NCBI GenBank assembly: GCA_002298155.1
Contig: DBME01000221.1
Span: forward strand, 10,293-22,761
Length of the DNA stretch: 12,469 nt
From: Holophagaceae bacterium UBA706
GTDB lineage: Bacteria > Acidobacteriota > Holophagae > Holophagales > Holophagaceae
Direction: 5' to 3'
Part shown: positions 1 through 5,600 of the stretch, piece after piece
Layout of the letters: each line of letters starts with the position of its first letter
Numbering within the stretch: position 1 is the stretch's first letter
Translations under genes and position numbers: made by a program
Notes under the pieces: generated by a model
Told to the model about the DNA's origin: nothing
Seen by the model: the letters and a program-made list of their open reading frames with translations, nothing else
Databases searched by the model: none

Positions 1-779
1 GGGGAGACCACGGCGACCAGCACCAGGAGGCCCCAGCCGGGGCTGGCGCGCCGGATCACCCGGAAATCCCGTTCCCAGGCCAGGAACGCCAGGATCACCG
101 CGGCCGTGAGCACCAGGGCCAGGGGGCCCTTGGCCAGGAAGGCCAGGGCCAGGCTCAGGTAGGAGGCCAGGAACCAGGTGCGCTCCTCATAGGGGTAGCG
201 CGGGTTGGCATGGTCGCGCACCAGGAGCCAGCCCCCGATCCACGCCAGCCAGCTCCAGGCCAGGAGGGCCGCGAAGAGGAGGTCGATCTGGATCACCTGG
301 GACTGCCAGAGCCAGATCGGGGTGGAGGCCAGGATCATGGCGGCCAGGTCCCCCATGTCCGCCTGGAGGAACCGCGCCGCCCAGCGCCGGAACCCGAAGA
401 GGAAGGCCACGGACGCCGCCACCGAGGGCAGCCGCAGGGCCCAGGGCGCGATGCCGTAGGTGAAGCCCCGGCCCCCGGTGAGGGCCTCGCCGCCGATGGC
501 GGAGAGCTTCATCAGCCAGTAGAAGAGGATGGGCTTCTCGGAGTAGGGCTGGCCGTTGAGGTAGGGCAGGAGCCAGCTGCCCCGCGCCCGCATCTCCCGC
601 ACACACTGGGCGAAGTCCGGCTCGTCCGGGGACCACAGGTCCCTCATGGCGAACACCGCCAGCATCACCAGCGCGAAGAGGATGGGCACCCGGTTCCGGC
701 GGACCCAGGCCGAAAAGCGGCCGCCGGGCTCGGGGGGATGGATGCCGCAGGCGGCGCCAGGAATTTCAAGTTCATCCAT
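1..779 (-). CDS. ArnT/PMT-like glycosyltransferase (GT39/GT83-type), N-terminal part
   Basis: This membrane glycosyltransferase is read on the minus strand from ATG at 779 and runs off the left edge after about 259 codons. Family members use a lipid-phosphate-linked sugar to glycosylate lipid A or other envelope acceptors on the outer face of the inner membrane. The first hydrophobic helix spans residues about 31-46 and is followed by the DEPDFA motif (52-57), whose acidic pair matches the catalytic loop of ArnT/PMT enzymes. SEKPILFYWL (80-89) matches the family's KPPLYYW-like motif. QIDLLFA (164-170) and later hydrophobic stretches (about 203-234 and 249 onward) fit a polytopic protein. An AAGGAT-like ribosome site lies just upstream of the start. 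The gene is divergent from rarA with an 80-base gap. The acceptor and sugar cannot be told, and the C-terminal domain lies outside the window. Confidence 0.85.
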   Translation of the reverse strand, partial: MDELEIPGAACGIHPPEPGGRFSAWVRRNRVPILFALVMLAVFAMRDLWSPDEPDFAQCVREMRARGSWLLPYLNGQPYSEKPILFYWLMKLSAIGGEALTGGRGFTYGIAPWALRLPSVAASVAFLFGFRRWAARFLQADMGDLAAMILASTPIWLWQSQVIQIDLLFAALLAWSWLAWIGGWLLVRDHANPRYPYEERTWFLASYLSLALAFLAKGPLALVLTAAVILAFLAWERDFRVIRRASPGWGLLVLVAVVS

Positions 780-859
780 CCTTCTATCCTTACCTGCCAG
801 CCGGGGTGACGCCAAGGCCTTCCTTTTTGCATACACCCTCTAGGCTATTCTGGAGGTCC

Positions 860-2269
860 ATGAACGCCAACCACGTCCCCCTCGCCGAGCGCATGCGCCC
901 CAGTTCGCTGGAGGCGGTGGTGGGGCAGGGGCACCTGCTGGGCCCCCGGGGCTCCCTGACCCGGCTCACCACGGGGGGCCGGTTGCCCTCCATGGTCCTG
1001 TGGGGTCCCCCCGGCACGGGCAAGACGACCCTGGCGCGGCTCCTGGCCCAGGCCACGGGCCACCCCTTCCTGGAGTTCTCCGGGGCCTCGGGTTCCGCCG
1101 CCGAGCTGAAGAAGTTCCTGGCCGAGCACCGGGAGCAGCCGCTGTTCCGCACCGTGCCGCCGGTGCTCTTCCTGGACGAGATCCACCGGTTCAACCGGGC
1201 CCAGCAGGACATCCTCCTGCCCAGCCTGGAGCGCGGCGAGGCCATCCTGGTGGGCGCCACCACGGAGAACCCCGCCTTCTACCTCAACCCGGCCCTGCGC
1301 AGCCGGTGCCAGCTCCTGCCCCTGCGCCCCATCGAGCCCGGGAACATCCGCAGCGTGCTGGAACGGGCCTGGGCCCTGGAGCGCCCCGGCCTGGAGGTGC
1401 CCGCCGAGGTGCTGGAGTGGCTCTCCCACTGGGCCGGCGGCGACCTGCGCTCGGCCCTGGCGGGGCTGGAGACTTGGCTGACCATGGATTCGCCCGATCT
1501 CGAAGGCCTTCGCGAGGCCCTGGGCGGCCGGCTCATGTACGACCGCGCCGATGGCCACTACGACCTGGCCAGCGCCTTCCAGAAGAGCCTCCGGGGCTCC
1601 GATCCGGACGCCGCCCTCTACTACCTCTCCCGCATGATCCGCGGCGGCGAGGATCCCCGCTTCATCGCGCGCCGCCTCCTGGTGTCCGCCGCCGAAGACG
1701 TGGGCAACGCCGACCCCCAGGCCTTCCTCCTGGCCGAGGCCGCGAGCCGCGCCGCCGAGCAGATCGGCTGGCCCGAGGCCCGCATCCCTCTGGCCCAGGC
1801 CGTCATCTACGTGGCCAACGCCCCCAAGAGCAACGCAACCGTATGCTCCATCGACGCCGCCATGGCCGCCCCCGACGCCCCCATCCCCGACAGCCTCGCC
1901 GACGCCCACACCTTCACCAGCCGCAGCGCCGGCAAGGGGCAGGGCTATTTCTACTCCCACGGCGACTACAGCCGGGACCAGGCCTTCCTGCCCGTGCCCC
2001 TGCGCGACCAGACGTTCTACCAGCCCGTCCGCCCCCAGGAACGCAACTGGCGCGACAAGGCCGAGCCGGACGCCGGGGAGCTGGGCGAGCTCTGGACCCA
2101 ATGGCTGGAAGCGAACCCCGAGGGCGGGGACGTCCCCATGGACGCCTGGGCCGTGGAACTGGGCTGCAGCCGCGAGGCGCTGGCCCGGGGCGTGGCGCGC
2201 CTGGGGGCCGGCAGCTGGAAGCTGGAGCGGGTGCTGAGGGCGAAGCCGGAGGATGGGGCCGCGGAGTGA
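860..2269 (+). CDS. rarA: Replication-associated recombination protein A (RarA/MgsA AAA+ ATPase)
   Basis: RarA is a cytoplasmic clamp-loader-like AAA+ ATPase that acts at stalled replication forks and at DNA ends with single-strand binding protein (family knowledge). The protein has 469 residues from ATG 860. GGAGG at 852-856 precedes that start, so an in-frame ATG at 806 was not used. Visible motifs are Walker A GPPGTGKTT (49-57), Walker B LFLDEIH (103-109), sensor 1 GATTENP (132-138) and a likely arginine finger in LRSR (146-149). The RarA signature region DGHYDLASAFQKSLRGSDPD and GEDPRFIARRLL covers about 231-273. The C-terminal MgsA tetramerisation region follows, with APKSN at 321-325. 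The protein is somewhat longer than E. coli RarA (about 447, from memory), with an extra tail after about residue 400. The gene diverges from the glycosyltransferase and ccdAB follows it. Confidence 0.96.
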   Translation: MNANHVPLAERMRPSSLEAVVGQGHLLGPRGSLTRLTTGGRLPSMVLWGPPGTGKTTLARLLAQATGHPFLEFSGASGSAAELKKFLAEHREQPLFRTVPPVLFLDEIHRFNRAQQDILLPSLERGEAILVGATTENPAFYLNPALRSRCQLLPLRPIEPGNIRSVLERAWALERPGLEVPAEVLEWLSHWAGGDLRSALAGLETWLTMDSPDLEGLREALGGRLMYDRADGHYDLASAFQKSLRGSDPDAALYYLSRMIRGGEDPRFIARRLLVSAAEDVGNADPQAFLLAEAASRAAEQIGWPEARIPLAQAVIYVANAPKSNATVCSIDAAMAAPDAPIPDSLADAHTFTSRSAGKGQGYFYSHGDYSRDQAFLPVPLRDQTFYQPVRPQERNWRDKAEPDAGELGELWTQWLEANPEGGDVPMDAWAVELGCSREALARGVARLGAGSWKLERVLRAKPEDGAAE

Positions 2270-2298
2270 GCCTTACCGTTTCCTGAGCATCAGGCGGG

Positions 2299-2326
2299 TT
2301 GACAGGGTAGAATGGATGCGTATTTT
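2299..2326 (+). promoter_or_regulatory. Predicted sigma70-type promoter of ccdAB
   Basis: A perfect -35 box TTGACA (2299-2304) is followed after 16 bases by TATTTT (2321-2326) as the -10 box. An alternative -10-like TAGAAT lies at 2308-2313, but it is only three bases from the TTGACA and would need another -35. This is one of the most AT-rich stretches in the window. It sits directly upstream of ccdA, so the toxin-antitoxin pair likely has its own promoter instead of depending on rarA transcription. Confidence 0.6.
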
Positions 2327-2327
2327 T

Positions 2328-2337
2328 TATGCGCATA
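2328..2337. promoter_or_regulatory. Perfect 10-base palindrome, candidate CcdA/CcdAB operator
   Basis: TATGCGCATA is a perfect inverted repeat that begins one base after the predicted -10 box and would overlap the transcription start. CcdA proteins bind short palindromes over their own promoter through a ribbon-helix-helix domain, and the CcdA-CcdB complex tightens repression (known for the F-plasmid system). The position fits an autorepression site. The actual binding site is inference. Confidence 0.4.
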
Positions 2338-2353
2338 GAGCATGGGGGTGATT

Positions 2354-2599
2354 ATGGAAGCCAACGTCAAGACGCCCACCCATCGGAAACCCATCAACCT
2401 GAGTCTTAATGCCGAGCTTGTGCGTATGGGCAAGGATCTTGGTCTGAATATTTCGAGGATCGCGGAGGAAGCCCTGGCCCAGGCGATCAAGAAGTCCGTC
2501 GCCGAGTCCTGGGCCAAGGAAAATGAGGAGGCAATCAAGGCCTACAATGCACGCGTGGCAAAGAAGGGCGTCTTCAGCGATGGGATGCGGACGTTCTGA
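2354..2599 (+). CDS. ccdA: CcdA-family antitoxin
   Basis: This is the antitoxin of a type II toxin-antitoxin pair, which neutralises CcdB and represses the operon. It has 81 residues from ATG 2354, chosen because GGGGGTG (2344-2350) is a good ribosome site. An in-frame ATG at 2342 would add four residues. Residues about 12-48 look like the ribbon-helix-helix DNA-binding domain (RKPINLSLNAEL followed by two helices). Residues 50-81 are the toxin-binding tail, with W53, EN (56-57), AYNARV (63-68) and FSDGMRTF (74-81), a pattern that closely matches F-plasmid CcdA tails. The gene ends in TGATG, so its stop overlaps the ccdB start by one base and implies translational coupling. It uses codons such as AGT, CTT, AAT and ATT that are scarce in the neighbours, which suggests horizontal acquisition. 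Confidence 0.92.
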   Translation: MEANVKTPTHRKPINLSLNAELVRMGKDLGLNISRIAEEALAQAIKKSVAESWAKENEEAIKAYNARVAKKGVFSDGMRTF

Positions 2600-2916
2600 T
2601 GGGCGACTACAACGTGTATCGGAACCCAAATCCTTCGAGCGCTGTGGACATCCCGTATCTCCTGGTTGTGCAGACTCAACTTCTGGAGCCATTGGGGACA
2701 CGGGTTGTGGTGCCGCTCTATCGAGCGAGTGTAGTAGCCAGAGGTGTCCCGGCCGGCATCGCCCCGGTTGTCAACTTCCAGGAGGAAGCCCTGGTGGCGA
2801 TGGTTCCCGAGCTCGCAGGGGTGCCCTATCGAATCCTAGGTTCGCCAGTCGGTCAACTTCGTTCATACCGCAGTGATCTGGTTCGTGCGTTCGACCTAGT
2901 CGTCACGGGAATCTGA
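2599..2916 (+). CDS. ccdB: CcdB-family toxin (DNA gyrase poison)
   Basis: This is the toxin of the pair. CcdB traps DNA gyrase in its cleaved complex by binding GyrA (family knowledge). It has 105 residues, against 101 for F-plasmid CcdB. Shared features are an N-terminal strand YNVYRNPNPSS, PYLLVVQTQLLEPLGTRVVVPL (about 19-40), a central PVVNF region (56-60) and the C-terminal GI that contributes to gyrase poisoning in F CcdB. The residue before GI is threonine (TGI, 103-105), where F CcdB has tryptophan. From memory, the Vibrio fischeri chromosomal CcdB, also about 105 residues, ends the same way, so this need not mean loss of function. The gene is intact, starts within the ccdA stop codon and ends six bases before the convergent pirin gene. 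Confidence 0.92.
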   Translation: MGDYNVYRNPNPSSAVDIPYLLVVQTQLLEPLGTRVVVPLYRASVVARGVPAGIAPVVNFQEEALVAMVPELAGVPYRILGSPVGQLRSYRSDLVRAFDLVVTGI

Positions 2917-2922
2917 ATCGCA

Positions 2923-3621
2923 TCATGCCAGATCGAACACCAGCACTTCCGCCGTCTCCAGCGCCAGGAGGGCGACCCGGTCCTCGTCGGTGAGGGCGGC
3001 GCCGTCCCCGGCCGCCAGGGCCGTGCCGTTCACCTCCACCCGTCCGCTGGCCACCTGCACCCAGGCCGCGCGGCCCGGCTGGAGCGGAAGATCCAGGGCC
3101 CGGCCGCCCTCGAGGACGGTGGTGCGCAGGTCCACGTCCTGATGCCACTGCAGCGAACCGTCCCGGCCGTCATGGCTGGCCAGAAGGGTGTAGCGGTTGG
3201 TGCGGTCGGCCAGGGGGAAGTTCTTCTGGTCGTACGCGGGCTTCAGGCCGGCGCGCTCGGGCAGGACCCAGATCTGGAGGAAGTGCACGGTCTCCTTGGA
3301 GGACCCGTTGAACTCGCTGTGGCGGATGCCCGTGCCCGCGGTCATGCGCTGGGCGTCGCCGGGCACCAGGGTTCCCAGATTGCCCGCGCTGTCCTCGTGG
3401 GCCAGGGTTCCGGAAAGCACCCAGGTGAGGATCTCCATGTCCCGGTGGCCGTGGCTGCCGAAGCCCTGGCCGGGCTGCACGCGGTCCTCGTTGAGCACGC
3501 GCAGGGTGCGGAACTGGTCGTGGGCGGGATCCTGGTAGTTGCCGAAGGAGAAGCTGTGCGACGTGTCCAGCCATCCGAAATCGAAGTGTCCTCGTTGGGC
3601 GGCGGGTCTGACGGTAAGCAT
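2923..3621 (-). CDS. Pirin-like bicupin (YhhW/quercetin 2,3-dioxygenase type)
   Basis: This 232-residue protein is the size of E. coli YhhW and human pirin, which are iron-binding bicupins. Some have quercetin 2,3-dioxygenase activity in vitro, but the physiological substrate is usually unknown. The four metal ligands of the N-terminal cupin are all present: H57 and H59 in GSHGHRDMEI, H101 in IRHSEFN and E103. The start LDTSHSFSFGNYQDP (18-32) is a strong family signature. The C-terminal cupin (about 130-232) is divergent and without obvious metal ligands, as is usual. ATG 3621 has GGGAGG seven bases upstream and an extended -10 promoter behind it. The gene is monocistronic and converges on ccdB. 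Assignment to the family is firm; the reaction is not. Confidence 0.93.
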   Translation of the reverse strand: MLTVRPAAQRGHFDFGWLDTSHSFSFGNYQDPAHDQFRTLRVLNEDRVQPGQGFGSHGHRDMEILTWVLSGTLAHEDSAGNLGTLVPGDAQRMTAGTGIRHSEFNGSSKETVHFLQIWVLPERAGLKPAYDQKNFPLADRTNRYTLLASHDGRDGSLQWHQDVDLRTTVLEGGRALDLPLQPGRAAWVQVASGRVEVNGTALAAGDGAALTDEDRVALLALETAEVLVFDLA

Positions 3622-3646
3622 GGGAACCTCCCGGGTTCACATACAT

Positions 3647-3655
3647 GTTATAACA
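3647..3655 (-). promoter_or_regulatory. Extended -10 promoter of the pirin-like gene
   Basis: On the minus strand the sequence reads TGTTATAAC, an extended -10 element (TGn followed by TATAAC). It lies about 26 bases before the pirin ATG, leaving room for a short leader with the GGGAGG ribosome site. No good -35 box stands at 16-18 bases; TTGTTT is present but only 14 bases away. That fits an extended -10 promoter. Confidence 0.5.
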
Positions 3656-3675
3656 CCTTTTTAGAAAAACAAGAC

Positions 3676-3700
3676 CCCTCCGGCGCTGGCCCCCGGAGGG
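3676..3700 (-). terminator. GC-rich hairpin with U-tract, terminator-like on the minus strand
   Basis: CCCTCCGG (3676-3683) pairs perfectly with CCGGAGGG (3693-3700) around a nine-base loop. Read on the minus strand, the stem is followed by GTCTTGTTTTTCT, a U-rich tail typical of an intrinsic terminator. Read on the plus strand there is no T-run, only an A-rich run before the stem. It stands just upstream of the pirin promoter and inside the leader of the usp gene. It may stop antisense transcripts from reaching the pirin gene, or it may be a leader structure of the stress-protein mRNA. Confidence 0.45.
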
Positions 3701-3738
3701 ATCCGGCCCTATGTTGGGGTGTCACCGGAGATGCCAAC

Positions 3739-4167
3739 ATGATTGATCGCGTCATCGTGGGTGTGGACTTCTCGGACGCCTCCAAGGCCGCGCTGGAAAA
3801 GGCCGCCGCGTGGGCCGTACGTCTGGGCGTCCCCCTGGTGGCGGTGCACGTGCTGCAGCCGCCGGCGCCCATGCTGCCCGAAGCCCAGATCGCCCTGCCG
3901 GACCCGGCCTGGCTCCAGTCCATGGAGGAGCACGCCCGGGACCACCTGGGCCAGTGGATCGCCCCCATTCCCGGCGCCACGGCGGAAGTGATGTGGGGCA
4001 GCCCCGCGGAGGAACTGGTGGCCTACGCCGACCCCCGGGCCCTCCTGGTGGTGGCCCAGGTGGGCCACAGCCGCATCGAACGCCTGCTTTTCGGCAGCAC
4101 GGCGGCGCGGGTGGTGAAACACGCGCCCTGCGACGTGCTGGTGGTCCGGGAAGGCAAGGAGCGCTAG
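3739..4167 (+). CDS. Universal stress protein (UspA family)
   Basis: This is a 142-residue single-domain Usp, the normal family size. Usp proteins are small cytoplasmic dimers, many of which bind ATP, and they accumulate in starvation and stress. The N-terminus MIDRVIVGVDFSDASKAAL is typical, with D10 in the ATP-binding strand. The C-terminal half of the nucleotide motif is present: G109, nine residues, then GS (119-120), followed by TAARVVKHAPCDVLVVR. The first glycine of the usual G-x2-G-x9-G(S/T) motif is an alanine (A106), so ATP binding is uncertain. The ATG at 3739 has GGAG at 3727-3730. The reading frame stays open far upstream (to 3142) opposite the pirin gene, but that stretch is antisense shadow. 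The next gene begins 32 bases downstream, probably in the same transcript. Confidence 0.93.
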   Translation: MIDRVIVGVDFSDASKAALEKAAAWAVRLGVPLVAVHVLQPPAPMLPEAQIALPDPAWLQSMEEHARDHLGQWIAPIPGATAEVMWGSPAEELVAYADPRALLVVAQVGHSRIERLLFGSTAARVVKHAPCDVLVVREGKER

Positions 4168-4199
4168 CCGGAAATCCTTGATTCAGGCACCATTTGGGG

Positions 4200-5600
4200 A
4201 TGCCTTTCCAAGCCCTGTTCGATCCCTCACCCTCCCGGCGCTGCGACTGGCTCGACCTCATCCGGGGCTGGGCCGTGATCGTCATGATCGAGGTCCACTG
4301 CGTCAATGTCTGGCTGCACCACGGGATGATCCCGGACTGGCTGCACTACATCAACGGCCTGGTGGCGCCCAGCTTCATCCTGGCGGCGGGCTACAGCCTG
4401 GCCCTGTCCACCTTCCGGCCCGACGGGACCCTGCGCCCCTTCGCGCCCACCGCCAAACGCCTGGGCTTCATCCTGGCCTGCGCCTACCTGCTGCACGCCC
4501 CGGGCTTCACCTTCGCCGAGTGCACGTTTCTCACCACCGCCCAAAGGTGGCGCGAGTTCTTCAAGATCGACGTCCTGCAGTGCATCGTCTATTCCCTGCT
4601 GATCCTCCAGGCCCTGGCCCGGATCATCCGCAGGCCCATGGTCTACGCGGGCGTGGCCTTCACCGCGGCCCTGGCGGTGGCCTGGGCGGCGCCCCACCTG
4701 TGGCGTCCGGGCGTGGCCGACGGCCTCTGGATGCCCGTGCGGGGCCTCTTCAACGGCAACACCGACCGGGGCGTCACCGCCCTGTTCCCCCTCTTCCCCT
4801 GGTTCGCCTTCGCGGCGTTCGGGTCGGTACTGGGCGTGCTCTACCGGCATTTCCGGGTGCTGGACGTGGGCGGCCGCGCGCGTTGGTCCGAGGGCCGGTG
4901 GCTGGTGGTCCTGGCGGTGGCGGGGGTGCTCTTCCTGGCGTGGGGCACCTGGCAGTCCCCCTCCTGGCTGTGGAACGGACCCTGGTCCGAAGTCGAAATG
5001 GGCCGGCTCCACAACACGACCCTCCCCAGCGTCGTGCAGCGCATGGGCATGGTCTGCCTCCTGGGGGCCTTCCTGGGCTGGTTCGAGGCCGTGCGGGGGC
5101 GCTGGCCCGGCACCAACGTGGTCATGGCCGCCTCGCGGGAATCCCTGCTCCTGTACATGCTCCACCTGAACCTGATCTTCGGGTTCCTGCTGGCCGATCC
5201 CATCAAGGCGCGCACGGGCTGGGACTGGTATGCCCTGGGCTGGGCGGGCACCCTGACCCTGACGGTCGTCATCATCGGCCTGAACCTGGCGGCGGGCGTG
5301 GCCTGGCAGAACATCCGCACGAACCCCGTGCGCACCTGGAAGATCCAGCGCACCGCCCTGTACGCCCTGGGCATCTGGTTCATCGCGGGCGGCTGGATCA
5401 CCTTCCACCACTTCCGGCGCAGCCCGGAGCTGGCCGTGGAACCGTACCCCTTCCTCAACTCCGCCCGCATCCGCAAGGGCCTGCCGCCCACCTCGGACGG
5501 CCTCAGCCACGACCCCATGGAGGGCATCCGGGAAAAGGCCCGCCTGCACGGGAAGCTCACGGCCGAGGAGAAACGCCTGCTAGAATTGCATCGTGACTGA
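4200..5600 (+). CDS. DUF1624/HGSNAT-like membrane acyltransferase
   Basis: This polytopic membrane protein of about 466 residues resembles the heparan-alpha-glucosaminide N-acetyltransferase (DUF1624) group, which moves acyl groups across the membrane onto sugars or other acceptors. It begins with DWLDLIRGWAVIVMIEVHCVNVW (about 16-38), the family's first helix with a conserved histidine (H33). FKIDVLQCIVYSLLILQAL (about 121-139) matches the family's IDVLQRI segment, and a second histidine sits in LLLYMLHLN (316-324). About ten hydrophobic helices are visible, and a soluble tail covers about 405-466. The start is uncertain: ATG 4200 follows GGGG with no spacing, and TTG 4194 is in frame. Its last codons overlap the next gene by eight bases. 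The acceptor is unknown, and an acyltransferase-3/OpgC relative is the main alternative. Confidence 0.75.
   Translation: MPFQALFDPSPSRRCDWLDLIRGWAVIVMIEVHCVNVWLHHGMIPDWLHYINGLVAPSFILAAGYSLALSTFRPDGTLRPFAPTAKRLGFILACAYLLHAPGFTFAECTFLTTAQRWREFFKIDVLQCIVYSLLILQALARIIRRPMVYAGVAFTAALAVAWAAPHLWRPGVADGLWMPVRGLFNGNTDRGVTALFPLFPWFAFAAFGSVLGVLYRHFRVLDVGGRARWSEGRWLVVLAVAGVLFLAWGTWQSPSWLWNGPWSEVEMGRLHNTTLPSVVQRMGMVCLLGAFLGWFEAVRGRWPGTNVVMAASRESLLLYMLHLNLIFGFLLADPIKARTGWDWYALGWAGTLTLTVVIIGLNLAAGVAWQNIRTNPVRTWKIQRTALYALGIWFIAGGWITFHHFRRSPELAVEPYPFLNSARIRKGLPPTSDGLSHDPMEGIREKARLHGKLTAEEKRLLELHRD
5581..5586 (+). promoter_or_regulatory. TAGAAT -10-like box, possible leaderless start of the CorC-like gene
   Basis: TAGAAT differs from TATAAT at one position and ends seven bases before the G of the GTG start at 5593, so transcription could begin at or next to the start codon. 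The box lies within the last codons of the upstream gene and is made by CTA and GAA. CTA is rare in this GC-rich coding sequence. No ribosome site is visible at normal spacing; GAGGAG at 5565-5570 is about 22 bases away. No clear -35 box was found. Confidence 0.35.

Noticed and set aside
187..636. 149-residue minus-strand open frame at the left end
   Set aside because: Its Pro/Arg/Leu-rich translation is out of frame with the glycosyltransferase, whose own frame on the same strand shows DEPDFA and KPILFYWL motifs.
845..2101. 418-residue open frame antisense to rarA
   Set aside because: It is a shadow of strong third-position G/C bias: low-complexity Gly/Ala/Val/His-rich translation, no recognisable domain, and rarA on the other strand is certain.
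2282..2294. Small hairpin CCTGA-GCA-TCAGG after rarA as a terminator
   Set aside because: The stem is only five pairs and no T-run follows; it runs directly into the ccdAB -35 region.
3142..3738. Upstream extension of the Usp reading frame
   Set aside because: It lies antisense to the metal-ligand half of the pirin gene, has no family similarity, and the ATG at 3739 has a proper ribosome site and the expected Usp N-terminus.
4227..5549. 440-residue open frame antisense to the DUF1624-like gene
   Set aside because: Translation is repetitive in H, Q, G, P and E with no hydrophobic or domain pattern, while the plus strand gives a clear membrane protein.
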